Origin: CAZMGD01 sp964565705
Lineage (GTDB): Bacteria; Actinomycetota; Acidimicrobiia; Acidimicrobiales; Ilumatobacteraceae
NCBI GenBank assembly: GCA_964565705.1
Contig: CAZMGD010000071.1
Coordinates: 1-21,498, forward strand
DNA: 21,498 nucleotides
Reading direction: 5' to 3'
Shown here: one piece after another, positions 14,317 through 21,498 of the stretch
How positions within the stretch are numbered: position 1 is the first letter of the stretch
How the letters are laid out: each line of letters starts with the position of its first letter
Notes under the pieces: model-generated
What the model was told of the DNA's origin: nothing
Databases searched by the model: none
The model's input: the letters and a program-made list of their open reading frames with translations, nothing else
Position numbers and translations under genes: made by a program

Positions 14317-14925
14317 TCAGGCGTCGAGCACCCGCCGCCCCTCCAACGCCCGACCGAGCGTGAGCTCATCGGCGTACTCCAAGTCGCCACCGACGGGCAA
14401 CCCGCTGGCGATCCTCGTCACGCTGACGCCCAAGGGCTTCAACGTCCGGGCGAGGTACATCGCCGTGACCTCACCCTCCGTGTTGGGGTTCGTGCACACG
14501 ATCACCTCCTGGACGCCCTCGGGTTCCAGCCGGGTGAGCAACTCGCGGACCTTCAACTGTTCGGGACCGATGCCTTCCAGCGGGCTGATCGCTCCGAGCA
14601 GCACGTGGTAACGGCCCTTGAACTCACCCGTTCGTTCGATGGCGACGATGTCGCGGCTCTCCTCCACCACGCACAGCACTCCACCATCGCGGCGTGGATC
14701 GGCGCAGATCGGGCACAGCTCGTCGTCGGCGATGTTGAAGCACCGCGCGCAGAACCGCACCCTCGCCTTGGCCTCGCTGATGGCCTGCGCCAGCCGGTTG
14801 GCATCGTCGGCCGGCATCTTGAGCAGATGGAACGCGATCCGCTGGGCTGACTTCGGACCGATGCCCGGCAGGCGACCGAGCTCGTCGATCAGCGCCTGTA
14901 CCGGCGCCGTATAGGTCGCGGTCAC
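14317..14925 (-). CDS. recR: Recombination mediator protein RecR
   Basis: This 202-aa RecR has a helix-hairpin-helix (LGRLPGIGPKSAQRIAFHLL), a four-Cys zinc site at Cys59, Cys62, Cys71 and Cys74 (CARCFNIADDELCPIC), a Toprim domain (VLCVVEESRDIVAIERTGEF onward) and the C-terminal TRIASGLPVGGDLEYADELT signature. With RecF/RecO it loads RecA at gaps. The start is GTG 14925, one base after the dnaX stop (TGAGGTG), with a purine-rich stretch inside the dnaX end as ribosome binding site, so the two are translationally coupled. The usual ybaB/ebfC gene between dnaX and recR is absent here. Confidence 0.97.
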   Translation of the reverse strand: MTATYTAPVQALIDELGRLPGIGPKSAQRIAFHLLKMPADDANRLAQAISEAKARVRFCARCFNIADDELCPICADPRRDGGVLCVVEESRDIVAIERTGEFKGRYHVLLGAISPLEGIGPEQLKVRELLTRLEPEGVQEVIVCTNPNTEGEVTAMYLARTLKPLGVSVTRIASGLPVGGDLEYADELTLGRALEGRRVLDA

Positions 14926-14926
14926 C

Positions 14927-16848
14927 TCAGCCGCCGCCCTCGATCAGCTCCGACCCGGGGAACGCCTCGGTGAGCCGCTCGACGGGACTCTGCATCGCGA
15001 CCGGCGGACCATCGGTCAGCTCGTCAGGGTCGACCGCATCGGCGAACGGGTCGTCGTCTCCCGCTAGAGCGCGGCGACCGCCCGACGCCGTGGGCGTCGT
15101 GGTCGCAGACGACGCGGCGCCTGGAACGCCCGCTGGCTCGACGACGAGCAACAGCGGTACGGGCCCGCCGGCGACCGACGCGATCGCAGCCTCCACCGCC
15201 GCTCGGTGCTGCTCGCACTTGGCCAGGTGGACGTCGTTGGGCGGCGCGACGGCGACGGCACCGTCGCGCTCGCCGAGCAGGGCGGCGGCCGCGTAGATCG
15301 CCCGGGCCATCGGCTTCAGGGCGGGCAGCACGTCCGACGACCATCCTCGCACCGCCGCGGCCACGTCGCCGCTGCTCGGGCCCGCCGGCGACGCCGGAGG
15401 CGCCTGCGGCTCGCGGACCGGCGCGGCAGCGGCCGGCGCGGGCTCANNNNNNNNNNNNNNNNNNNNNNNNNNNNNNNNNNNNNNNNNNNNNNNNNNNNNN
15501 NNNNNNNNNNNNNNNNNNNNNNNNNNNNNNNNNNNNNNNNNNNNNNCGCCGGAGGCGCCTGCGGCTCGCGGACCGGCGCGGCAGCGGCCGGCGCGGGCTC
15601 AGCAGCGGGCGTCACGGGCCGGGGGGCCGGAGCGGTGACATCGGTTCCTGACGAGCCGACCGGTCGAGCAGCGCGCGACCCGAGCCGCGCGCGACCCGAG
15701 GCGGGGTCGATCGGCGGCGCGGCCGCCGCTGGGCCAGCTGCGCTCAGCCGCGCCACCTCTCGCTCGAGGTGCTCGATCCGTGCGGACAGCGCCTCGGTGC
15801 CGGCGTCGAGCTCGCGGTGCGTCAAGCGCACGAGGGCGACCTCGACGAGCACGCGCGGGTCGGGCGCATGCCGCATCTCGACCAGCGCTTCGCCCAGCAC
15901 CTCCATCGCCTTCACCAACGCGGCGGCACCGAGACGGCCGGCCTGGGCAGCGATCTGGTCGAGGCGCGCCGCAGGCAGCTGCACGAGCTCGGGGGCCATC
16001 AGCGACAAGAAGCAGTCGCGCAGGTGCCGGACGAGATCCTCGGTGAGCGCGCGCGGGTCGCGACCCTGCTGCACGCTGAAGGCCACGGCCGCGAGCACCC
16101 GGGCGGCATCAGCGGCCTCGAGTGCCGCGACGAACTCGTCGACCGGCGTGCCGTCATCGACGACTCCACCGGATGCGGCGACCAGCTCGAGCGACGACAG
16201 GGTGTCGCGGGCAGATCCGCCGCCTTGGCGCACGACGGCCTCCACCACCGCGTCATCGATCGTGATGCCGGCCTGCTCGGCGACCCACCGCACGTGCTCG
16301 GCGAGCTCGTCGGCGGGCAAGAGGTGGAACTGCAGATGCTGCGTGCGGCTGCGGATGGTGTCGCTGATCTTCTGCGGGTCGGTGGTCGCGAGCACGAACA
16401 CGACGTGCGCTGGCGGTTCCTCCAGCGTCTTCAACAGCGCAGCCTCGGCCGGGCGCGACAGCATGTGCACCTCGTCGAGGATGTACACCTTGTGCCGGCC
16501 GGGGGTGCCGAGCGACGCCTTCTCGATGAGGTCGCGCATTGCATCGACACCGTTGTTGCTCGCCGCGTCGAGCTCGTGCACGTCGTAGCTCGTGCCGGCC
16601 TCCACCGCCAGGCAGGACGCGCATTCGCAGCACGGCTCACCGTCGTGCGGGTTCTCGCAGTTCAACACCTTGGCGAGGATGCGCGCCGACGAGGTCTTGC
16701 CCGTGCCACGCGGACCGGAGAAGAGGTATGCCTGGCCCTCGCGGTGGTTGGCGACGGCCGTCTGCAGCGCCCGCACGACATGCGGCTGGCCCTTCAGCTC
16801 GCTGAACCGGCGCGGGCGGTAGCGGCGATAGAGCGACTGTGTGGCCAT
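14927..16848 (-). CDS. dnaX: DNA polymerase III subunit gamma/tau, interrupted by an assembly gap
   Basis: This is the clamp-loader ATPase. The N-terminal AAA+ part has Walker A GPRGTGKT (45-52), zinc cysteines 64, 73, 76 and 79, Walker B YILDEVHML and sensor ATTDPQK. The middle is the collar domain, then an Ala/Pro-rich linker (EPAPAAAAPVREPQAPPA) where 100 Ns interrupt the gene. The C-terminal tau part (VAAAVRGWSSDVLPALKPMA and onward) lies in another frame because the N count is arbitrary. Merging the identical 55-bp ends restores a single 588-aa frame. No A-rich slippery site for a gamma frameshift is visible. TAGGCT seven bases before the ATG suggests a leaderless mRNA. Confidence 0.95.
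15392..15601. repeat. 55-bp identical sequence on both sides of the N gap
   Basis: Bases 15392-15446 are identical to 15547-15601. Each copy abuts the gap exactly. On the minus strand both encode the same Ala/Pro-rich linker segment of DnaX. This is either overlapping contig ends or two copies of a tandem linker repeat. Confidence 0.95.
15447..15546. other. Assembly gap (100 N)
   Basis: A run of exactly 100 Ns, a conventional placeholder for a gap of unknown size, inside the dnaX linker. Confidence 1.
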
Positions 16849-16855
16849 CGGGGCG

Positions 16856-16861
16856 AGCCTA
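16856..16861 (-). promoter_or_regulatory. -10 box for leaderless dnaX
   Basis: TAGGCT on the minus strand ends seven bases before ATG 16848, with no Shine-Dalgarno sequence. It would also drive recR. Confidence 0.5.
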
Positions 16862-16907
16862 CCGACGGCCTCTCACACGGTTTCACTGGCGAGGTGCCCC
16901 GGTGACG

Positions 16908-16913
16908 TAGCGT
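16908..16913 (+). promoter_or_regulatory. Possible -10 box of the lipoprotein gene
   Basis: TAGCGT fits TANNNT and leaves a leader of about 80 nt before ATG 16999. The -35 (around 16885, TTTCAC nearby) is poor. Confidence 0.25.
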
Positions 16914-16998
16914 GGCGGTAACCAACGGGCAGTTCGATCCGTCGTGATCGGCCATTCGAAGCGGCGCCCACGGGCGGTCAGCACAGGGAGAGGAATCC

Positions 16999-18108
16999 AT
17001 GAAGAAGTTCGCGCTCGTCGGCGCGGTCTCCATGCTGGCGGTGTTGGCCAGCTGCGGCGGAGGCGGCAGCGACACACTGTCCAACCGGGAGTACGTCCGG
17101 TCGCTCGAGGACATCTGCAACGACGTGGACAGCGATCTCCGAGACATCGCGGATCCCGAGGACTACGACGAGATCGCAGATGCCGCCGACGAGGCCGTCT
17201 CCATCATCGATGACGCCCTCGCTGACTTCAAGGAACTGAAGCCGCCCAAGGACTTCCAGGAGGATCACGACGACTTCGTCGCCGCCGTCGAGGACCTCAG
17301 CAGCGGGTTCGAAGACCTGAAGGACGCAGCCGACGACGAAGACGACGACGCGATCGAGGATGCCGCGGACACGCTCCAGCAGGCGAGCGACGACGCCGAC
17401 GAGATCGCCGACTCCATCGGAGCAGATGATTGCGTCGGTGTCGGCAACGACTCCGACGAGCCCACGCCGGGCACCCAGGCGCCGGACCCGCCGGCCACCG
17501 AGGGGCCCGTCACCGTGCCGCCGATCACGGAGTCACCCGCCACCGAGGCCCCCGAGACCGTGCCGGCCACCCAGCCACCCGCGACGCAGCCCCCGGTCAC
17601 CCAGGTCACGGTGCCGCCGATCGAGATGACCATGCCGCCCCAGACCGAGCCGCCGGTGTCTGGCACCTCGATCGAGACCTTCGACTTCAACAACCTGATC
17701 ACCCCACCCGGGTACTCCTGGGAGAACATCGACCCGGCGACGCTGGCAGACATCCAGGCCGACTTCGACGCCCAGTTCATGGGGCAGATCGCGGCGCTCG
17801 GCGGGGCGCGCGTCACCGACGCCGCGAACGGATTCACGTTCAACACGTTCGTGTTCTTCTGGAACGAGGCCGACATCGTGGCCTCCGGCACCGGGATCAA
17901 CTTCCTGGACCAGTTCACGAACGCGGCGAGCACGTCGTCGGACACGTTCACCCAAGCCGGGTTCCCGGTCACGATCTGGACCGACCCGGACGGTCTCGAA
18001 GGTGTCGGCGTGATCGACTCCGATGTCTCGGTCGTGATGTACGGCCCGTCGGGAACGACGCAGCAGATGCTGACGTTCTTCGACTCGTTCATCCTCGTCC
18101 AAGGCTGA
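16999..18108 (+). CDS. Secreted lipoprotein with acidic N-domain and Pro/Thr linker
   Basis: This 369-aa protein opens with a lipoprotein signal peptide ending in LASC, so Cys19 would be lipidated and the protein anchored on the outer face of the membrane. Residues about 25-145 are very acidic and helical (DDALADFKELKPPKDFQEDHDDF, DEDDDAIEDAADTL), perhaps a coiled-coil or ion-binding domain. Residues about 150-220 are a Pro/Thr linker. The C-terminal 140 residues (from FDFNNLITPPGYSWENIDP) form a separate domain I do not recognise. A GGGAGAGG ribosome binding site precedes ATG 16999. It lies 100 bp before the CopC/CopD-like gene in the same direction, so the two may work together at the cell surface. 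Confidence 0.85.
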   Translation: MKKFALVGAVSMLAVLASCGGGGSDTLSNREYVRSLEDICNDVDSDLRDIADPEDYDEIADAADEAVSIIDDALADFKELKPPKDFQEDHDDFVAAVEDLSSGFEDLKDAADDEDDDAIEDAADTLQQASDDADEIADSIGADDCVGVGNDSDEPTPGTQAPDPPATEGPVTVPPITESPATEAPETVPATQPPATQPPVTQVTVPPIEMTMPPQTEPPVSGTSIETFDFNNLITPPGYSWENIDPATLADIQADFDAQFMGQIAALGGARVTDAANGFTFNTFVFFWNEADIVASGTGINFLDQFTNAASTSSDTFTQAGFPVTIWTDPDGLEGVGVIDSDVSVVMYGPSGTTQQMLTFFDSFILVQG

Positions 18109-18208
18109 CCCACTCGACCGATGCCGCCACCCGAGCGGCGCCGCATCGCCGGTGCCGCGAGGGTGGCGGTGTCGCGCAGGTGCTGGTGGCTACGGTTGGC
18201 CGCACCTC

Positions 18209-20062
18209 ATGAGTCCGTTCACACACGCAGCCCGGTGGGCGGGGGCCGCCGCCGTCGGCATGATGCTGGCGGCCGGCGCGAGCCTCCCGGCATCCGCATC
18301 GACAGCCCCGCTGGAGCTGGCCTCGTCGAGCCCTGCCGAGGGGCAGGCGTTGTCAGCACCACCATCGTCGGTGCGCCTGCAGTTCGCCCAGCAACTCGAC
18401 GGTCGCGAGGTGACCATCGCCGTGGCGTGCAACGGCACGCCGGCGAACACCGGCGAGGCCGCCCCTGACCCCGACGGGCGCAGCGTCGTAGCCTCGCTCA
18501 GCGGCACGCAGGCCGGCACCTGCAGCGTGAGCTACCGGGTGCAGAGCTCCACCGGCGCACCGATCAACGACTCCTACGAGTTCACCATCGAGGAGCAGGC
18601 CGAGACCGTCGCCTCGACCGAGGCGTCGCAGGCGACCACCGCACCCGACACGTCGACCAGTGAGGATGCCGACGCGGATGCCGACGACCAGGCGAACACG
18701 GCTGCGGTGTCCGATGACGAGGGGGCCTCCGGCGTCGGCGGACCGCTGGGCCTCGCCCGGCTCTTCTCGTTCCTCGGGATCCTCGCCCTCTTCGGTGGCC
18801 TGGTCCTGATCGCTCTGCACTGGAACGAGGGGGTCGAGTACCTGGTCACGCTGCGCTATCTCCGCGTGGTCTGGGTGATCGGGGCCGTGGCCACGGTCTT
18901 CGTCGTCATCTTCAGCACGGCCCAGCTCCCGGGGAACACGATCGGTGGGTCGGTCAGCCCGACCGCGTGGGGCGACCTGTTCGACACCACCGTCGGCAAG
19001 GCGCTGCTCGCGCGGCTGCTGCTCGTCCTCGCCAGCGGTTGGATCGCGTGGCAACCCGACCGCGTGACCGACCCGGCAACGCAGCTCGTGAGCATCGCCG
19101 TCCCCGGGCTCGCGGTGGTGACCCTCGGCTTCAGCCGGTCCGGCGGATCTGCGGAGTTGCTCGGCTACCTGGGTGGCATCGTCCAGGCGCTCGGCGCATC
19201 GATCTGGCTCGGCGGCCTGCTGTTGCTCACGCGGGCGGTGCTCGTCGGGCCCGGCGACGAGGACCTCGTGCACGCTGTACGCGGCTTCTGCAAGCTCGCC
19301 CCCCCAGCGATCATCGCCACAGTCGTCGGCGGCATCATCCAGGTCTGGCGTCTCGACGGCATGGCCCTGCTCACCACCGGACACGGTCGGCTGTCGATCC
19401 TGAGCGGCCTGACGATCGCCGCCGCGATCTACCTCGGCACCGCCACCCGCCAGTTCGCGAGGAAGCGCCTCGCCAACGCCGACCACCTCGACGGCCGCAT
19501 GGCGCATCGGCTCCGGCGGGCCTTCACGATCGAGTGCCTGCTCGGGGTCCTGGCACTGCTGTTCACCGCCTGGATGCTGGCGCTGACGCCACCGAAGACG
19601 GCCGACGCCGACGAGTTCCATGACACCACCGATTACGCGTTCACGTCGCCCACCTCACAAGGCTCGTTCGAGGTTCGCCTGCAGCTCACCTCCACCGAGG
19701 TCGGGCCGTTCGGGTTCCGCCTCGAGGTGTTCGCTCCGACCTCGGGGATCTCCGACCTCCAGGTGAAGTTCGTACCGCCGCCGGAGGCCTACACGACGAC
19801 CAACGAGATCGTCGCGCTGATCCCGCTCGACGGAGCCGGAGCGGCCGTGATGTCCGCCGATCAGGGCATCGGCTTCGAGGTGCCTGGCAGCTGGACGGTG
19901 GACATCAGCGCCACCCTCGCCGACGGCAGCCAGCCGATCGCTCGCGTGTCCAACCTCGTCATCACCGACGCCGGGAGCTCGACCACCGCCACGACCGTCG
20001 CTGGTGACACCGCCACGACCGCGTCGACCGCCGAGACGACGACCCCCACCAGCGCCCCCTGA
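18209..20062 (+). CDS. CopC/CopD-like membrane protein
   Basis: This 617-aa protein has a signal peptide ending near SLPASAS, a CopC-like beta domain (31-128: LASSSPAEGQALSAPPSSVRLQF), an acidic/Thr linker (129-178), then about eight membrane helices of CopD type (FSFLGILALFGGLVLIALHW through LLGVLALLFTAWMLALT), an external C-terminal beta domain (from FTSPTSQGSFEVRL) and a Thr-rich tail. CopC/CopD proteins handle copper at the membrane. Here the CopC N-terminal His and the His of the DGHPVSG motif are missing (TGAPINDSY instead), while Cys74 and Cys105 may form a disulfide, so copper binding at this site is doubtful. ATG 18209 is chosen because the signal peptide starts there. Confidence 0.87.
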   Translation: MSPFTHAARWAGAAAVGMMLAAGASLPASASTAPLELASSSPAEGQALSAPPSSVRLQFAQQLDGREVTIAVACNGTPANTGEAAPDPDGRSVVASLSGTQAGTCSVSYRVQSSTGAPINDSYEFTIEEQAETVASTEASQATTAPDTSTSEDADADADDQANTAAVSDDEGASGVGGPLGLARLFSFLGILALFGGLVLIALHWNEGVEYLVTLRYLRVVWVIGAVATVFVVIFSTAQLPGNTIGGSVSPTAWGDLFDTTVGKALLARLLLVLASGWIAWQPDRVTDPATQLVSIAVPGLAVVTLGFSRSGGSAELLGYLGGIVQALGASIWLGGLLLLTRAVLVGPGDEDLVHAVRGFCKLAPPAIIATVVGGIIQVWRLDGMALLTTGHGRLSILSGLTIAAAIYLGTATRQFARKRLANADHLDGRMAHRLRRAFTIECLLGVLALLFTAWMLALTPPKTADADEFHDTTDYAFTSPTSQGSFEVRLQLTSTEVGPFGFRLEVFAPTSGISDLQVKFVPPPEAYTTTNEIVALIPLDGAGAAVMSADQGIGFEVPGSWTVDISATLADGSQPIARVSNLVITDAGSSTTATTVAGDTATTASTAETTTPTSAP

Positions 20063-20073
20063 CGACGACCCCG

Positions 20074-20131
20074 GCGAGCGCAGCGAGCCCCCGTCGGCGC
20101 GCCCAGGCGCAGCCAGCGAGCGCAGCGAGCC
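20074..20131. repeat. Paired 16-bp repeats between convergent genes
   Basis: GCGAGCGCAGCGAGCC occurs at 20074-20089 and 20116-20131, 42 bp apart, filling most of the gap between the CopC/CopD-like and ligase genes. Each copy contains GCGAGC twice around GCA. Similar short repeats are scattered between genes in many high-GC genomes; no function is evident. Confidence 0.75.
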
Positions 20132-20138
20132 ACTCACA

Positions 20139-21206
20139 TCAGAACAACTCGGCGAACTCCACGGGGGTGGCGACATCGAGTTGGGCGTAGGTGCAGCTGC
20201 TGAGCTCGCGGTCGGGGCGCCAACGGAGGAACGACACGCCGTGGCGGAACCGCCCGCTCTGCAGCTGGCCGAAGCGCACCTCCGCCACACGCTCCACCCG
20301 GATCGGCACCCAGCCGAGATCCTTCCCGGCGTTCCACCGGCTGCGGGCGCCCGGCAACCTGGTCGCCTCGTGGGCCTGCGCCTCGGCCCACTCCCGCCAC
20401 GGATGCTCGACGAGGGCGTCCTCGGTCATCGGTGTCAGTTCGTCGAGCAGCTCCGAGCGCTTCTTGACCGAGAACCCCGACGCCACACCGACGTGGTGCA
20501 GCCGACCGTCGTCGTCGTACAGACCGAGCAGCAGCGAGCCGACGCCCTTGCCGTCCTTGTGCACCCGGTAGCCGGCGACGACGCACTCGGCGGTGCGGTC
20601 GTGCTTGACCTTGACCATCGTCCGCTTGTCCGGCGTGTACGAGCCCTCCGCCCGCTTGGCGACCACCCCGTCGAGGCCAGCGCCCTCGAAGCGCGTGAAC
20701 CAGTGCGCGGCGAGGTCGGCGTCGGTCGTGGCCGGGGTGACGTGGATGGGCGGACGAACGTCGCTGAGCACCTCCGACAGCCGGTCCCGTCGGGCCGTGA
20801 ACGGCACGTCGAGCATGGGGTCGTCGCCGAGCGCGAGCAGGTCGAACGCGATGAACGACGCCGGCGTCTCCGCCGCAAGGCGCTGGATGCGCGAGGCGGC
20901 GGGGTGGATCCGCTGCAACAGCGCGTCGAAGTCCAGCCCTGGCGCGTCCGCGGGAGCGATCACGATCTCGCCGTCGACCACGCACCGGTCCGGGAACTGA
21001 TCGCGGATCGGGCCGAGCAGCTCCGGGAAGTAGCGGGTGAGCGGTCGCTCGTTGCGGCTCGCCAGCTCCACCTGGTCGCCGTCGCGGAACACGATGCAGC
21101 GGAACCCGTCCCACTTCGGTTCGTAGATCCACCCGTCGCCGACGGGGATGTCGGCCTGCAGCTTGGCGAGCATCGGCAGGAGCGGCGGCGACAGGGGCAG
21201 GGACAC
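20139..21206 (-). CDS. ATP-dependent DNA ligase, LigC-type
   Basis: This 355-aa ligase has the adenylation lysine in EPKWDGFR (Lys31), Glu80 in VVDGEIVIA, motif III IAFDLLAL, motif IV DGVVAKR (179-185) and motif V MVKVKH (197-202). An OB-fold domain follows (ECVVAGYRVHKDGKGVGSLL, GFSVKKRSELLDEL, GWVPIRVERVAEVRFG). Length and layout match the mycobacterial LigC group, which acts in base-excision and end repair alongside the NAD-dependent LigA. No nuclease or polymerase domain of LigD is attached, and no Ku gene is in the window. The start is GTG 21206; CAGGCT six bases upstream and no ribosome binding site suggest a leaderless mRNA. Confidence 0.93.
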   Translation of the reverse strand: MSLPLSPPLLPMLAKLQADIPVGDGWIYEPKWDGFRCIVFRDGDQVELASRNERPLTRYFPELLGPIRDQFPDRCVVDGEIVIAPADAPGLDFDALLQRIHPAASRIQRLAAETPASFIAFDLLALGDDPMLDVPFTARRDRLSEVLSDVRPPIHVTPATTDADLAAHWFTRFEGAGLDGVVAKRAEGSYTPDKRTMVKVKHDRTAECVVAGYRVHKDGKGVGSLLLGLYDDDGRLHHVGVASGFSVKKRSELLDELTPMTEDALVEHPWREWAEAQAHEATRLPGARSRWNAGKDLGWVPIRVERVAEVRFGQLQSGRFRHGVSFLRWRPDRELSSCTYAQLDVATPVEFAELF

Positions 21207-21274
21207 GCGGCCAGCCTGTCACGGTGATCACCTCGGGGCCGCGTCGCGGGTGTGAGCCCGGCGGGTACCGGCAC

Positions 21275-21280
21275 TAACTT
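21275..21280 (+). promoter_or_regulatory. -10 box for leaderless carboxylase beta-subunit gene
   Basis: TAACTT lies seven bases before GTG 21288, placing the predicted transcription start on the start codon. No Shine-Dalgarno sequence is present and the -35 is weak. Confidence 0.5.
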
Positions 21281-21287
21281 CGCTCGC

Positions 21288-21498
21288 GTGACCGGCAACC
21301 CCATGCACGACAAGCTCGAAGACCTTCGCCAGCGCAAGGACCAGGCGCTGCACGCCGGTGCCCCGCGGGCGGTCGAGCGCCAGCACAGCAAGGGCAAGAT
21401 GCTGGCTCGCGAGCGGATCGAGTACCTGGTCGATCCCGGCTCGTTCCACGAGCTCGACATGCTGGCGCGCCACCGGGCCCACGCCGCGACACCAGCAC
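21288..21498 (+). CDS. Acyl-CoA carboxylase beta subunit, 5' part (runs off the window)
   Basis: The first 70 codons are present. The sequence KLEDLRQRKDQALHAGAPRA, then VERQHSKGKMLARERIEYL and VDPGSFHELDMLA, is the N-terminal signature of propionyl-/methylmalonyl-CoA carboxyltransferase subunits (PccB/AccD type). These carboxylate acyl-CoA together with a biotin-carrying alpha subunit in the cytoplasm. GTG 21288 is chosen because of the promoter seven bases before it; ATG 21303 is an alternative. It is divergent from the ligase gene. With methylmalonyl-CoA epimerase and Ccr in the same window, propionyl-CoA carboxylase is the likeliest role, but the substrate cannot be read from this part. 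Confidence 0.9.
   Translation, partial: MTGNPMHDKLEDLRQRKDQALHAGAPRAVERQHSKGKMLARERIEYLVDPGSFHELDMLARHRAHAATPA

Noticed and set aside
14254..14850. Protein starting at ATG 14254 downstream of the orphan promoter
   Set aside because: No ribosome binding site, the start lies in the stem-loop, and the frame is antisense to recR.
14927..16848. Programmed frameshift in dnaX producing gamma
   Set aside because: The frame change is caused by the arbitrary 100-N gap; no slippery A-rich heptamer is visible in the linker.

Overview
This is a high-GC window from an actinobacterium. Three things suggest an Acidimicrobiia-like (Ilumatobacter-type) lineage: strong G/C bias at third codon positions, actinobacterial families (LigC-type ligase, crotonyl-CoA carboxylase/reductase, Rv2466c-like DsbA reductase), and a truncated surface protein with VD-x-x-GWF repeats. 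The assignment is inference; no rRNA is present. A 100-N assembly gap lies inside dnaX.

Layout. (1) 1-3110: an ECF-type sigma factor overlaps a membrane-anchored Kelch-propeller protein that may be its sensor or partner; a possible 51-codon Trp/Arg-rich peptide gene follows. (2) 3318-6060: a D-specific 3-hydroxyacyl-CoA-type SDR, then decayed DNA with a truncated surface protein and a frameshifted small membrane-protein remnant, then an intact Phd/PIN toxin-antitoxin pair. (3) 6456-8423: two tRNA-Ser genes, tadA, an unknown 239-aa protein, a small Cys-rich protein and the SRP RNA. (4) 8424-10355: 5'-3' exonuclease, a DsbA-family reductase and methylmalonyl-CoA epimerase, all on the minus strand. 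(5) 10634-11478: an ArsR/SRPBCC pair behind a palindromic operator. (6) 11518-14111: crotonyl-CoA carboxylase/reductase divergent from acetyl-CoA acetyltransferase. (7) 14112-16848: a candidate structured RNA, then recR and dnaX in tight coupling. (8) 16999-20062: a lipoprotein and a CopC/CopD-like membrane protein. (9) 20139-21498: a LigC-type ATP-dependent DNA ligase and the 5' end of an acyl-CoA carboxylase beta subunit.

How it fits together. Thiolase, Ccr, epimerase, carboxylase beta subunit and perhaps the SDR handle acetoacetyl-, crotonyl-/ethylmalonyl- and methylmalonyl-/propionyl-CoA, consistent with the ethylmalonyl-CoA pathway or supply of branched extender units. tadA, tRNA-Ser, ffs, dnaX and recR are an actinobacterial housekeeping neighbourhood that is here interrupted by other genes. 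Many genes appear to have leaderless starts: a -10-like hexamer sits 5-7 nt before the start codon.

Most unusual items: an orphan promoter leading straight into a long, nearly perfect stem-loop between acetyl-CoA acetyltransferase and recR; the sigma/Kelch pair; the possible cationic peptide; the CopC-like domain without its copper-binding histidines; and a 55-bp identity across the N gap that restores the dnaX frame when the ends are merged.
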